Positions 20,451-29,597 of a DNA stretch of 64,000 bases are shown piece by piece (positions within the stretch are counted from its first letter, which is position 1; each line of letters opens with the position of its first letter). The DNA is from Paenibacillus sp. 453mf (GTDB lineage Bacteria > Bacillota > Bacilli > Paenibacillales > Paenibacillaceae): assembly GCF_900116105.1 (NCBI RefSeq), contig NZ_FPAC01000001.1:2669135-2733134 (forward strand), read 5' to 3'. Both the position numbers and the translations under genes were made by a program. Under the pieces are notes generated by a model. It saw only the letters and a list, made by a program, of their open reading frames with translations, was not told the DNA's origin and did not search any database.

Positions 20451-21233
20451 TTAGATTTTAACGTGTTTTTGCATTTGCTGAATGGCTGATTTTTCAAGTC
20501 TTGATACCTGCGCCTGGGAAATACCGATCTCATCAGCCACTTCCATCTGAGTCTTTCCTTCGAAAAAGCGCATGGATAGAATCATCTTTTCCCGCTGCCC
20601 AAGCCGCTGCATTGCTTCCCTAAGCGCGATCTCCTCGATCCACGACACATCCTTGTTCTTGTCGTCACTGATCTGGTCCATTACATAGATCGGGTCACCA
20701 CCGTCATGATATATCGGCTCAAACAAGGACACTGGGTCCTGAATCGCATCAAGTGCGAATACAACATCCTCTTTAGGCACATTGAGCACTTCGGAAATTT
20801 CAAAAATGGTCGGCTCACGCGAGTTCATATTGGTCAGAGCATCTCTGACCTGCAATGCCTTATATGCAATATCCCGGAGGGATCTGGAAACTCGAATCGG
20901 GTTGTTATCCCGCAGGTATCTTCGAATTTCACCGATAATCATCGGTACTGCATAGGTGGAGAACTTTACATTTTGAGACAAATCAAAGTTATCAATGGCT
21001 TTCATGAGGCCTATACAGCCAACCTGGAATAAATCGTCAACGAATTCTCCCCGGTTATTGAAACGTTGAATGACGCTGAGCACGAGGCGCAGGTTCCCAT
21101 TCACTAATTTCTCTCTAGCTGAGCGCTCATTATTTTGCTGAAGATTCGTAAATAACTCACGCATTTCTACGTTGGTTAGGACCGGCAGTTTCGACGTATC
21201 CACGCCACAAATCTCGACTTTATTACGGGTCAT
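20451..21233 (-). CDS. sigG: Late forespore RNA polymerase sigma factor SigG
   Basis: Sigma-70 family factor for late forespore genes. Region 2 (GCIGLMKAIDNFDL, KFSTYAVPMIIGEIRRYLRD), region 3 and the C-terminal region 4 helix-turn-helix (TQMEVADEIGISQAQVSRLE) are intact; the N-terminal KVEICGVDTSKLPVLT is typical of SigG. 260 residues. GGGAGGT lies 8 nt before the ATG, but within a hairpin at 21241-21287 that probably dampens translation. Confidence 0.97.
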   Translation of the reverse strand: MTRNKVEICGVDTSKLPVLTNVEMRELFTNLQQNNERSAREKLVNGNLRLVLSVIQRFNNRGEFVDDLFQVGCIGLMKAIDNFDLSQNVKFSTYAVPMIIGEIRRYLRDNNPIRVSRSLRDIAYKALQVRDALTNMNSREPTIFEISEVLNVPKEDVVFALDAIQDPVSLFEPIYHDGGDPIYVMDQISDDKNKDVSWIEEIALREAMQRLGQREKMILSMRFFEGKTQMEVADEIGISQAQVSRLEKSAIQQMQKHVKI

Positions 21234-21240
21234 CGTGATT

Positions 21241-21287
21241 TACCTCCCAAGGAGAAACATTAATGTACATTATCTCCGGGAGAGGTA
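21241..21287 (-). promoter_or_regulatory. Hairpin sequestering the sigG ribosome-binding site
   Basis: In the mRNA, arm 21273-21287 (TACCTCTCCCGGAGA) pairs with arm 21241-21255 (TCTCCTTGGGAGGTA): 13 of 15 positions pair, with one G-U and a 2x2 internal loop, around a 17-nt loop. The 3' arm contains the sigG Shine-Dalgarno GGGAGGT. A leader hairpin that tunes sigG translation is reported in B. subtilis. Confidence 0.75.
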
Positions 21288-21335
21288 TTTTTATTCCATT
21301 TCCATGAGCTTACCAGTTATACCCAAGACTTGATT

Positions 21336-22058
21336 TTACACCATTTTGTTGAACTCCTTGCGCAGTCGCTTAATGATTCGTTTTTCAAGTCTGGAGATGT
21401 AAGACTGGGAGATGCCCAGCATGTCTGCGACATCTTTCTGGGTCTTCTCTTCCCCATCCTGAAGACCGAAACGAAGCTCCATTATCATCCGTTCCCGTTC
21501 CGTCAGCTTGTCTAATGCTTTGTGCAGCAGCTTGCGGTCGACCTGTTCCTCTATATTGCGATAGATCGTATCATTCTCCGTACCGAGCACATCAGACAAG
21601 AGCAGCTCATTGCCATCCCAATCAATATTAAGCGGCTCATCAAAAGAAACCTCGGTTCGTATCTTGCTATTGCGGCGAAGATACATTAGTATTTCGTTCT
21701 CGATACAACGAGACGCATAGGTTGCCAGCTTGATTTTTTTCTCCGGATCAAAAGTGTTCACGGCTTTAATTAAACCGATCGCACCGATCGAGATCAAATC
21801 TTCAATGTTAATACCCGTGTTCTCAAATTTGCGGGCAATGTAGACGACAAGTCTGATGTTGCGCTCGATCAGCATCGCCCGAATGGCTGGATCTCCCGTC
21901 TTCAGCTTTTGCAACAAATAATCTTCTTCTTCCCGAGTCAGTGGCGGCGGGAGAGCTTCACTCCCCCCAATATAGTATATCTCCTCACTCTTCAGCCCGA
22001 ACAAAAACAGGAACCGGTAATACTGAAGCTGTGCGGCGAGTTTCCATTTCACAAGCAT
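21336..22058 (-). CDS. sigE: Mother-cell sigma factor SigE (pro-form)
   Basis: Early mother-cell sigma factor made as inactive pro-SigE. The hydrophobic N-terminal pro-segment (about residues 1-27, up to [10 protein letters not shown]) precedes sigma regions 2 ([34 protein letters not shown]) and 4 ([20 protein letters not shown]). 240 residues. TAGGAGGAAG lies before the ATG; 12 nt separate it from spoIIGA, the protease that activates it. Confidence 0.97.
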   Translation of the reverse strand: MLVKWKLAAQLQYYRFLFLFGLKSEEIYYIGGSEALPPPLTREEEDYLLQKLKTGDPAIRAMLIERNIRLVVYIARKFENTGINIEDLISIGAIGLIKAVNTFDPEKKIKLATYASRCIENEILMYLRRNSKIRTEVSFDEPLNIDWDGNELLLSDVLGTENDTIYRNIEEQVDRKLLHKALDKLTERERMIMELRFGLQDGEEKTQKDVADMLGISQSYISRLEKRIIKRLRKEFNKMV

Positions 22059-22070
22059 GTACGCTTCCTC

Positions 22071-23036
22071 CTATACCACGTTCAGCGGCTTTTCTGTTTG
22101 ACTGGATGATGGTTTGACAATGGGGTCCTGCACATATTCCGGATGAATGATCGCCCTGTATTTCCCTTCAGATGAGAGCGTTCCACCATCAAGACCGATC
22201 AGTGTGCGAGCCGGAGTATAGCACGTCCCATTCATCTTGATCATGACCGAGTCGGGTTTAATTGCAAGCATAAACGACGTTCCTTTATTGATTCCCCGGA
22301 AGGGGATAAGCCTTAATCGATCCTGCCATTCGAATCCATCGCCCAGCTCCATAACAAGCTGATCAGCGGGAACCTGTGATATCCTTCCTTTCCAAGTCTC
22401 CGGCAGGTAAGAATCCCATAACGTGGCTTCCATGACCATGACTGGCGTTCGGGTCAACGGATCTGTGAGCTGATTGCCTGTATCCACAAGTCCCGTGCAG
22501 CTCACTTCGACTTCCCCAATGCGTACGTTTACTTCACCGAAAAACACTGTCATTTGATCTGCTTTTTTCTTGCTCTTATGAACCGCTCTAAAGATGAATA
22601 GAACACAAAAGAAGACAATAAACATAAACCAGAACCCTATTTGCAGTTCAAACGACACGCCGCCAGTTGTAGTGAACAATATTCCATTGAATAACTCACC
22701 TGAGCTTTGGAGTAAATAATGCAACCCGAGTATACCGCCTGCAGCCACAAAATTGATTACGTAAAAGGAACCTATCGTCTTCATGAAGCTCTGCAGGCTA
22801 TGGAATCCGAAGGAGGTCCAAATCATCAATAATGACAAGCCGAACTTAATGAGAAAGGTGTACAAAAAGGTAAGCTCGGGTACGAACATCATGACAACAT
22901 AAAGCGCTCCAATGACCGCAGCAATAACCATTCGCCACCACTTTGGCCTCTGACGCTGCATCCAAGCTGTTAAGAATAACAGAACCCAGTCAATCAGCAG
23001 GTTGGTCAGAAAAATCAAGTCGATGTATACAACCAG
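22071..23036 (-). CDS. spoIIGA: Sporulation sigma-E factor-processing peptidase SpoIIGA
   Basis: Membrane aspartic protease that removes the pro-segment of SigE after a forespore signal. Five N-terminal transmembrane helices (about residues 5-150) precede a cytoplasmic domain with the active-site LVDTGNQLTDP. I begin at a CTG (23036): the residues that follow, VVYIDLIFLTN, align with the recalled B. subtilis N-terminus (MKIYLDVIWLLN) with CTG at the Met position, and GGTGGTGAG precedes it. The first ATG/GTG/TTG in frame is the TTG at 23018, which would remove conserved residues. 321 residues. Confidence 0.88.
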   Translation of the reverse strand: MVVYIDLIFLTNLLIDWVLLFLTAWMQRQRPKWWRMVIAAVIGALYVVMMFVPELTFLYTFLIKFGLSLLMIWTSFGFHSLQSFMKTIGSFYVINFVAAGGILGLHYLLQSSGELFNGILFTTTGGVSFELQIGFWFMFIVFFCVLFIFRAVHKSKKKADQMTVFFGEVNVRIGEVEVSCTGLVDTGNQLTDPLTRTPVMVMEATLWDSYLPETWKGRISQVPADQLVMELGDGFEWQDRLRLIPFRGINKGTSFMLAIKPDSVMIKMNGTCYTPARTLIGLDGGTLSSEGKYRAIIHPEYVQDPIVKPSSSQTEKPLNVV

Positions 23037-23084
23037 TTTTTCTCACCACCCTTATCTTATATCTTCGAATCAAAGAATATAACC

Positions 23085-23118
23085 AGTATAAGGAGGGAGA
23101 CTTTCAAAGTCTGTCTAA
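23085..23118 (-). promoter_or_regulatory. Candidate Spo0A-activated spoIIGA promoter with 22-bp spacer
   Basis: TTAGAC (23113-23118), 22-bp spacer, TATACT (23085-23090). A 0A-box-like TGTCTAA (23112-23118, plus orientation) overlaps the -35, and TTGTCGGA (23145-23152) matches the 0A box at 7 of 8. The unusual 22-bp spacing and overlapping 0A box mirror the known B. subtilis spoIIG promoter. The spacer holds the near-perfect dyad AGACTTTCAAAGTCT. Confidence 0.6.
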
Positions 23119-23188
23119 ACTTGGGAGGAGGATTGCAACTTTTTTTGTCGGATTTTTCAACTTATTCAAAGTGGGAGTGACAGGAAAC

Positions 23189-23218
23189 AAAAAAAATGCA
23201 GCCTTATGCAGGCTGCAT
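23189..23218 (-). terminator. Terminator of the dcw operon after ftsZ
   Basis: TGCAGCC/GGCTGCA perfect stem (23197-23218) with a run of T on the minus strand. It separates ftsZ from the spoIIGA promoter. Confidence 0.88.
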
Positions 23219-23230
23219 TAATGAATCGTA

Positions 23231-24349
23231 TTATTCGTTGCTATTGCCGTTGTTTCTAGTGCGATTCCGCAGGAACGTCGGAATATCCAATTGATCAGAG
23301 CTAGGCTGATTACCAAATGGCTTCAGGTTAGTAGAACGATTCTCCTGCGCTTCCGGCTGAGAAGGCTTGCGTGCAGGCGGTGCAGCTGCAGCAGGCTTAT
23401 TCTCGAATCCTGTCGCAATAACCGTAACCTTAATTTCTTCCTTCAAATTCTCATCGATAATGGCACCAAAGATCATGTTCACTTCTGGGTCCGATGCAGA
23501 GGTTACAATCTCGGCTGCTTCATTCACTTCGTAAAGTGACAGGTTAGCCCCACCTGTTATGTTCATGATTACACCGCGAGCCCCTTCAATGGAGGTTTCA
23601 AGCAGCGGACTCATGATGGCTTTGCGGGCAGCCTCAGCTGCTCTGTTCTCACCTGTTGCCATTCCAATTCCCATCAAGGCTGAGCCGCGTTCAGTCATAA
23701 TCGTCTTCACATCAGCAAAGTCAAGGTTTATCAATCCAGGAACAGCGATAAGGTCGGAAATACCTTGTACCGCTTGGCGAAGTACGTTGTCTGCTTCACG
23801 GAAGGCTTCCAACATAGGAGTCTTCTTATCCACAATCTCAAGCAAGCGATCATTCGGAATAACGATCAGCGTATCCACTTTTTCTTTCAGCGCTTCTATA
23901 CCATGCTCTGCTTGATTGGAACGCTTGCGTCCTTCAAACGTAAACGGGCGAGTAACCACACCCACCGTTAGTGCTCCACATTCTTTGGCGATCTCTGCGA
24001 TCACAGGAGCTGCACCCGTTCCTGTACCTCCGCCCATACCTGCCGTCACGAATACCATATCCGCGCCTTTAAGTGTGTTAGCGATAAGGTCACGAGATTC
24101 CTCGGCTGCCTTCTTACCAACTTCAGGATTAGCACCAGCACCAAGCCCTCTTGTCAGCTTATCGCCGATTTGCAGTTTGTGTTCAGAACGGGCAAGATGC
24201 AATGCTTGAGCATCCGTATTCACCGTAATGAATTCAACTCCCTGCACACCATTCTCAATCATTCGGTTCACAGCGTTGCTTCCGCCGCCACCGACACCTA
24301 TTACTTTTATCTGAGCCAAGCTCTCCATCTCGAAATCAAATTCCAACAT
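23231..24349 (-). CDS. ftsZ: Cell-division GTPase FtsZ
   Basis: Tubulin homologue forming the Z ring. The GTP signature [10 protein letters not shown] is at about residue 105, T7 loop [11 protein letters not shown] near 205, and the C-terminal conserved peptide IPTFLRNR after a flexible linker binds FtsA/SepF. I start at the ATG 24349 ([10 protein letters not shown]) with a GGGGGAG site 10 nt upstream; an in-frame extension further up lacks one. 372 residues. Confidence 0.98.
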   Translation of the reverse strand: MLEFDFEMESLAQIKVIGVGGGGSNAVNRMIENGVQGVEFITVNTDAQALHLARSEHKLQIGDKLTRGLGAGANPEVGKKAAEESRDLIANTLKGADMVFVTAGMGGGTGTGAAPVIAEIAKECGALTVGVVTRPFTFEGRKRSNQAEHGIEALKEKVDTLIVIPNDRLLEIVDKKTPMLEAFREADNVLRQAVQGISDLIAVPGLINLDFADVKTIMTERGSALMGIGMATGENRAAEAARKAIMSPLLETSIEGARGVIMNITGGANLSLYEVNEAAEIVTSASDPEVNMIFGAIIDENLKEEIKVTVIATGFENKPAAAAPPARKPSQPEAQENRSTNLKPFGNQPSSDQLDIPTFLRNRTRNNGNSNE

Positions 24350-24436
24350 ACTTTTCCATCTCCCCCTCATGTGTGCATGGATGGCTCGTCCACTTATCAA
24401 AAATGAATCTGTCCATTTCATATATCGACGAACAGT

Positions 24437-25708
24437 CTATATCAATTCACTGAACATATTTTTTATGCGTTCGAAAAACCCCGGTTTATGTTCTTCTTCC
24501 GGAGCCGGATTCGGCTTAACACGATTCGTAGGTTTCTTGTTATTGCTTCCTCCGCCGCTCGTTGGTGCTGCGGGTCTGATTTTAGCACTGCGGATCACGT
24601 TATGCAAGATGCCCACACCGCTAGTATAACCCGGGTCGCGCACCCCGATAAAGTCTGGTACAGCCACTCTTACTGAAGCCGCAAGCTCATGTCTAGCAAC
24701 TTGCAAGACACCCGGCATAGCCACCGTACCGCCCGTTAATATATAACCTCCAGGAAGCTCCGTGTAACCGAGTCTCTTCATTTCCTGATGAATCATCTGG
24801 AATATCTCTTGCACACGAGGTTCAATAATGGCTGCCAGATCTTCCTGAGTAAACTCCTTATCCACATTGCTGCCGATCCGAGTTACTTTGAATACGACAT
24901 CTCTGGCTGCATCATCAAGCCAAGCACATCCATACTTCAGCTTTACTTTCTCTGCTTGTTCAGTCAATGTACGGAGACCGTAAGCAATATCATTGGTTAC
25001 AAACTCTCCTCCGATCGGAAGTGTAGAAGTGGCGACAATCGAGCCTTCCTCAAACACCGCAATCGTAGTCGAGCCTGCACCGATATCGATCAGTACAGAT
25101 CCCATACCCTTTTCATCTTTGGACAGAGACAGCAGCCCTGCTCCGAGAGACATGAGTACAAGGTCCTTCACTTTCAGACCCGACTTCTCTACGCAGCGAA
25201 GCAAGTTATGTATGGCGGTCTTGGCACCTGTAATAATCGTCGCTTCAACCTCAAGTCTTACACCGATCATGCCGCGCGGATCCTGAATGCCTTCAAGACC
25301 GTCCACAACGTACTGTCTTGCCACTACATCGATGATCTCACGTTCCGGCGGAATAGCAATCACTTCAGCCGCTTTCAACACCCGTTCCATGTCTTCTTCA
25401 CCGATCTCACGGTCTTCATTCGATACTGCCACAACGCCGTGACTTGTCATAAGTCCGATATGATTTCCGGAGATACCGACATATACTTCGGATATTTGAA
25501 TACCAACCATACGCTCCGCATGATCTACTGCATTACGGATGGACTGTACAGTTTGGTCAATGTCTACAATTGATCCCTTACGAATCCCCTCTGAGTCGGC
25601 AGATCCAACTCCAATAATATTAAAGGTTCCATTATTAATTTCCCCAATAATAGCTCGAACTTTGGATGTACCGATGTCCAAACTAACAATGATGTCATTG
25701 TTGCTCAA
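24437..25708 (-). CDS. ftsA: Cell-division actin-like protein FtsA
   Basis: Actin-fold ATPase anchoring FtsZ filaments to the membrane. Phosphate-1 motif LDIGTSKVRAI at the N-terminus, phosphate-2 VLIDIGAGSTTIAVF near residue 205, adenosine motif GYILTGGTVAMPG near 320, and a C-terminal amphipathic helix FFERIKNMFSELI. 423 residues. Starts with TTG at 25708 behind AGGAGG. The 342-nt gap to divIB holds no gene; I see only a CGGT/ACCG inverted repeat near 25911-25922 and no convincing sigma-A promoter. Confidence 0.97.
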   Translation of the reverse strand: MSNNDIIVSLDIGTSKVRAIIGEINNGTFNIIGVGSADSEGIRKGSIVDIDQTVQSIRNAVDHAERMVGIQISEVYVGISGNHIGLMTSHGVVAVSNEDREIGEEDMERVLKAAEVIAIPPEREIIDVVARQYVVDGLEGIQDPRGMIGVRLEVEATIITGAKTAIHNLLRCVEKSGLKVKDLVLMSLGAGLLSLSKDEKGMGSVLIDIGAGSTTIAVFEEGSIVATSTLPIGGEFVTNDIAYGLRTLTEQAEKVKLKYGCAWLDDAARDVVFKVTRIGSNVDKEFTQEDLAAIIEPRVQEIFQMIHQEMKRLGYTELPGGYILTGGTVAMPGVLQVARHELAASVRVAVPDFIGVRDPGYTSGVGILHNVIRSAKIRPAAPTSGGGSNNKKPTNRVKPNPAPEEEHKPGFFERIKNMFSELI

Positions 25709-26050
25709 GTCTGTGGCACCTCCTGACTCCGATAGTAATATACGTTCTCAAGTTACAACACTCTCTACATATTCAACACGTTTAAGGCTTTCCCTCTTTT
25801 TTCTACAAATTTTTTAGGTGCCACCATCTTAGGTGTAATTATGAACTTTACGCTTGTTTTCAAGCCTAATAGCTGCATGATTCACTCTCTTATATGTCTA
25901 TATCTGTTAACGGTATAAACCGTCTCGATGATTCTATTAAATTATGAAGAAAAAAGAAGGATACGTTAGCAAGATGCACATAGCTTAAAGTGTAACATTT
26001 TTTTAATCAATCAGAAAGTGCTATCTTCATAGGCTGTCAATTCAATTAAT

Positions 26051-26836
26051 TTAGGGTGTGCTTCCCGCCTCGTCTTCTCCTGTTTCCTCTTCGTCCGGCT
26101 GAAACGGTTCATAGGAATCGGCCTCCAGCATTATGATAAGACCGGGTTCTTCTGTTTCAATGACTTGGTTTAGATAACTCACCTTATCTCCAAGCAAAGA
26201 AATCGTTGTAATGACCTCAAACTGCGATTTGGTATACAGCTTGATCCGGTCGGGAAACGAAGGTGTTGGCGAAGGGAGAATCTCCGAAATATCTGTTGTC
26301 AGCTCATTCGGAATTTCTTTGAGCACATTAGAGAGCTCTGTCTTCAGCGGATCGTCTGCTTTCCACTGGGTAAGAATCGGTTTTTCCACTGCAATGCCTC
26401 TTCCCTCCAGATTGACGCTGGTACCGCTGGATAGTATGGCTTGAATTTGACCGTCTGACGCTAATTCATAGGCCACAGTATCATATTCTTTAACATGTAT
26501 GGATATCTTGCCAGGGAACTGCTTGTCCACCGTTGCTTCAGAAATAAGAGGACTGTCCTCCAGCACCCCTTCAATATCAGATGCATCGGCACCGAAAAAA
26601 GGACTACCTACCTCTAGACCGCTCTTTAATAAAATTTCTTCTCTAGTACTAAACACATTCCCTTCTATCTGAAACTGGGAAATTTTGCTCACGGGAGATC
26701 TAAAAAAGATAACAGCAAAAATAACGGTAAATAACAACACCAAAATAAAGATGATTTTCCGGCTTGTTTTCATTTTTGGCGTGCTCTCTTTTTTGAGAGC
26801 TGGAATTTGACCTTTTGGCATTGACGTTCGCTCCAT
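26051..26836 (-). CDS. divIB: Cell-division protein DivIB/FtsQ
   Basis: Single-pass divisome protein bridging FtsL/PBP2B. Basic cytoplasmic N-terminus, one transmembrane helix (about 27-47), a POTRA domain (about 50-120, ISQFQIEGNVFSTREEIL) and an FtsQ domain, ending in an acidic tail. 261 residues. Follows murA by 110 nt. Confidence 0.93.
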   Translation of the reverse strand: MERTSMPKGQIPALKKESTPKMKTSRKIIFILVLLFTVIFAVIFFRSPVSKISQFQIEGNVFSTREEILLKSGLEVGSPFFGADASDIEGVLEDSPLISEATVDKQFPGKISIHVKEYDTVAYELASDGQIQAILSSGTSVNLEGRGIAVEKPILTQWKADDPLKTELSNVLKEIPNELTTDISEILPSPTPSFPDRIKLYTKSQFEVITTISLLGDKVSYLNQVIETEEPGLIIMLEADSYEPFQPDEEETGEDEAGSTP

Positions 26837-26946
26837 AAAAGCCTTAAGGTCCCCTCCAAAAAGAGGGGACTTTCAGGGCAATATTGTGCTTAAATCTGAT
26901 TTAGCATGAATATACTTGAATATAATCACCATGAAGGTATTCGAAT

Positions 26947-28218
26947 CTACGGCGCAACGAAACTTACGGGCTGGCGTTCTACAAAAGCACCCAGGGACTG
27001 AAATAATTGTTCAATCCGGTCGTATCCGCGATCGATATGGTGTACCTGCTCCACCACCGTTTTGCCCTGCGCTGCCAATCCCGCTATGACCAGTGCTGCA
27101 CCTGCTCGCAAATCTGTAGCTTCTACCGTTGCCCCATACAAACGAGGCACGCCGCGGATAAATGCGGTGTTCAAATCCACTGAAATATCGGCTCCCATCA
27201 CGTTAAGCTCATCCACATGCTTGAATCTGGCCTCGAAGACTGTTTCCTTCATAATACTGAATCCATCTGCCAAACTAAGCAGAACCATAACCTGTGATTG
27301 AAGATCTGTTGGAAATGATGGATAAGGTGACGTAACGATACGATCGACTGCCTTGGGTCTTCCCATGCAGCTCACGGTTATTATATCATTGCATACACTT
27401 GTTTGAACACCGGCTCGCTTCAGCACGTGTATAAGCGAAGTGAGGTGTGCTGGATTGCTGCGCGTTAATGTAACATTGCCCCGTGTTGCAGCCGCAGCAA
27501 TCAGCACAGTACCTGCCACGATTCGATCGGGAATAATCTCATACGTGCAGGAAGTCAACCGATCAACCCCATGAATGGTAATTGTACTCGTGCCTGCTCC
27601 AATAATATGAGCGCCCATCGCATTGAGGAAATTTTGAAGATCCTGAATTTCAGGCTCTCTAGCCGCATTTGTGATTGTCGTTGTGCCGGAAGCCGTTACT
27701 GCAGCCATCATGATATTCTCTGTTGCACCTACGCTTGGAAAATCAAGCTGAATATCTGCACCAATCAGTTTCTTCGCACGACAAGTAATCTGTGAATCCT
27801 TCTCCTCAATAACAGCTCCAAGTGCTTCGAGACCCCTCAAATGGAGATCAATCTTGCGTTCTCCGATTGCGCAGCCACCTGGCTGATAAATTGACACTTC
27901 GCCAAATCTCGCCAGCAGCGGACCCATCAGGAAAATAGATGAGCGCATTTTGTTCATCAAATCTTCCGGAACTCTTGATGAGCTAACCAAAGAAGTATCG
28001 AGCGTTACAATACCTTGTTCATGTCTCGTATTGCAGCCGAGCCTTTCCAGGATTTGCAGCATTACTTCAATGTCGAGCAAGTGAGGAACATTGTGAAGCT
28101 CGGTGTTCCCTTCCGCCAGCAGGCTTGCCGCCATGATGGGCAATGCAGCATTTTTCGCTCCGTGGATACGTATGGATCCTGATAGGGGGTTCCCGCCTTC
28201 AATCACCAATTTGTCCAA
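26947..28218 (-). CDS. murA: UDP-N-acetylglucosamine 1-carboxyvinyltransferase
   Basis: First committed step of peptidoglycan precursor synthesis: adds enolpyruvate from PEP to UDP-GlcNAc. The catalytic, fosfomycin-sensitive Cys is in QPGGCAIGERKIDLH near residue 114; the N-terminal Lys-Asn pair is in IHGAKNAALP. Start is TTG at 28218: GGAGGT is 7 nt upstream, while the GTG at 28227 overlaps that site. 423 residues. It occupies the place held by murB in B. subtilis. Confidence 0.96.
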   Translation of the reverse strand: MDKLVIEGGNPLSGSIRIHGAKNAALPIMAASLLAEGNTELHNVPHLLDIEVMLQILERLGCNTRHEQGIVTLDTSLVSSSRVPEDLMNKMRSSIFLMGPLLARFGEVSIYQPGGCAIGERKIDLHLRGLEALGAVIEEKDSQITCRAKKLIGADIQLDFPSVGATENIMMAAVTASGTTTITNAAREPEIQDLQNFLNAMGAHIIGAGTSTITIHGVDRLTSCTYEIIPDRIVAGTVLIAAAATRGNVTLTRSNPAHLTSLIHVLKRAGVQTSVCNDIITVSCMGRPKAVDRIVTSPYPSFPTDLQSQVMVLLSLADGFSIMKETVFEARFKHVDELNVMGADISVDLNTAFIRGVPRLYGATVEATDLRAGAALVIAGLAAQGKTVVEQVHHIDRGYDRIEQLFQSLGAFVERQPVSFVAP

Positions 28219-28380
28219 GTGTATCACCTCCGAGTTTACCGCTCCCCTGACTATTAACGCCTATAAATTCTCTTGCGCACACCGTCCGATTAATATGCGT
28301 TTTGATTAGGCAGTTATAGGGAATGAACGTCCTTAAGCGGATAAGAAATTTTGTTGTAACACACTGTGGACTTTTCTTAG

Positions 28381-28452
28381 CCCAGAGTGATTGTCACATT
28401 TGATAAGGTATCTTATGTAAAGAGGCCTCTGTGTGTGACAATCGCCCACTGG
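28381..28452. repeat. Large inverted repeat between murG and murA
   Basis: GATTGTCACA (28389-28398) and TGTGACAATC (28434-28443) pair perfectly over 10 bp, extended outwards by CCAG..GTG with CAC.TGG. Inside lie a small ATAAG/CTTAT hairpin and the palindrome AGAGGCCTCT, giving a branched fold. No T-run follows on either strand. The 267-nt gap 28219-28485 contains no gene. Confidence 0.6.
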
Positions 28453-28485
28453 ACTGTTTCTTGCGTATCCATGAAAACGTTAGGT

Positions 28486-29592
28486 TTATTTCTTAACAAT
28501 CCTTCTCATCTCCGCGACAAGTACAGCCGCTGAATCAGGCTTCCCGAGTTGCTTAGAGATGCTGGACATTGAGCGCTTGCGGCCCTCATCGCCGATGATG
28601 GCCTCAATCGAATGGAACAGGGTATCTCCGTTCATATCCTTCTCCAGAAGCACATGCGCCGCTCCAGCCTTCTCTAGCGCCCTTGCATTGGCCTCCTGAT
28701 GGTTGTTTGTTACATTCGGAGACGGAATCAGAATAGCCGGTATGCCAAGGGATGTAATCTCGGCAAGAAAGGAGGCCCCTGCCCGACTCACAATCAGCGA
28801 GGTTGCTGCAAGAACCTCAGGCATATTATTCACATATGGCAAAATGTGCATATGGCTTGGAATGTTACCCAAACGTTTTTTCACAGCCTGAAGTGTAGAT
28901 TCGTAATAGGAATCTCCCGTAACATATACCATATGGACGTCCTTAAGCTCTGATACACGTTCACTCATGTCGATCATAGCCTCATTGATCGCTTTCGCTC
29001 CCCGGCTTCCGCCTACGACAAGCACTACCTTACTGCCCATTGGAACCCCGAGCGAAGCAAATCCGCGTTCGCGGCTCGCATGTTGCACGGTAGTCGCACG
29101 CGGATTGCCTGTGTAGATTACATTTTTCACACCGGGAAAGTGCTTCTCTGAGCCCTCAAAGCTTACAGCTACGGTATCCACATAACGGCTCAGAAATTTA
29201 TTGGTCAAACCTGGAATCGCGTTCTGCTCATGAATAATGCTCGGAATGCCGAGCTTCGCTGCGGCATAGACAACGGGACCACACACATATCCTCCTGTGC
29301 CTATCACCACATCGGGTTTGAACTCTCGCAGCAGTTTCTTGGATGTGCGAACCCCCTGCAAAAAGCGGATTATGGTTCTTACATTGTCCATCGACAGCTT
29401 ACGGCGAAAACCAGTAATATCAATGGATTCAAACCGAAGCTTTTCCTCGGGAACGAGTTTGCTCTCCAGTCCCCTTTTCCCCCCTATATATAAAAACTCA
29501 GCGTTCTTGTCCTCAGACTCCAGCTGCCTTGCGACAGCGACAGCCGGATAAATATGTCCGCCTGTCCCGCCGCCTGTAAGTACAACGCGCAT
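28486..29592 (-). CDS. murG: UDP-GlcNAc:lipid I GlcNAc transferase
   Basis: Membrane-associated GT-B glycosyltransferase converting lipid I to lipid II. Gly-rich loops GGGTGGHIYPAVA at the N-terminus and VVGGSRGAKAIN near residue 190, and a donor-site RAGASFLAEI region, are present. Start is ATG 29592, with GAGG 8 nt upstream, rather than the GTG at 29601. 368 residues; 5 nt after the spoVE stop. Confidence 0.96.
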   Translation of the reverse strand: MRVVLTGGGTGGHIYPAVAVARQLESEDKNAEFLYIGGKRGLESKLVPEEKLRFESIDITGFRRKLSMDNVRTIIRFLQGVRTSKKLLREFKPDVVIGTGGYVCGPVVYAAAKLGIPSIIHEQNAIPGLTNKFLSRYVDTVAVSFEGSEKHFPGVKNVIYTGNPRATTVQHASRERGFASLGVPMGSKVVLVVGGSRGAKAINEAMIDMSERVSELKDVHMVYVTGDSYYESTLQAVKKRLGNIPSHMHILPYVNNMPEVLAATSLIVSRAGASFLAEITSLGIPAILIPSPNVTNNHQEANARALEKAGAAHVLLEKDMNGDTLFHSIEAIIGDEGRKRSMSSISKQLGKPDSAAVLVAEMRRIVKK

Positions 29593-29597
29593 ATAAG

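Noticed and set aside
24349..24437. A possible frameshift or lost gene between ftsA and ftsZ
   Set aside because: Both genes are complete with normal termini; the 87-nt gap holds only the ftsZ ribosome site region.
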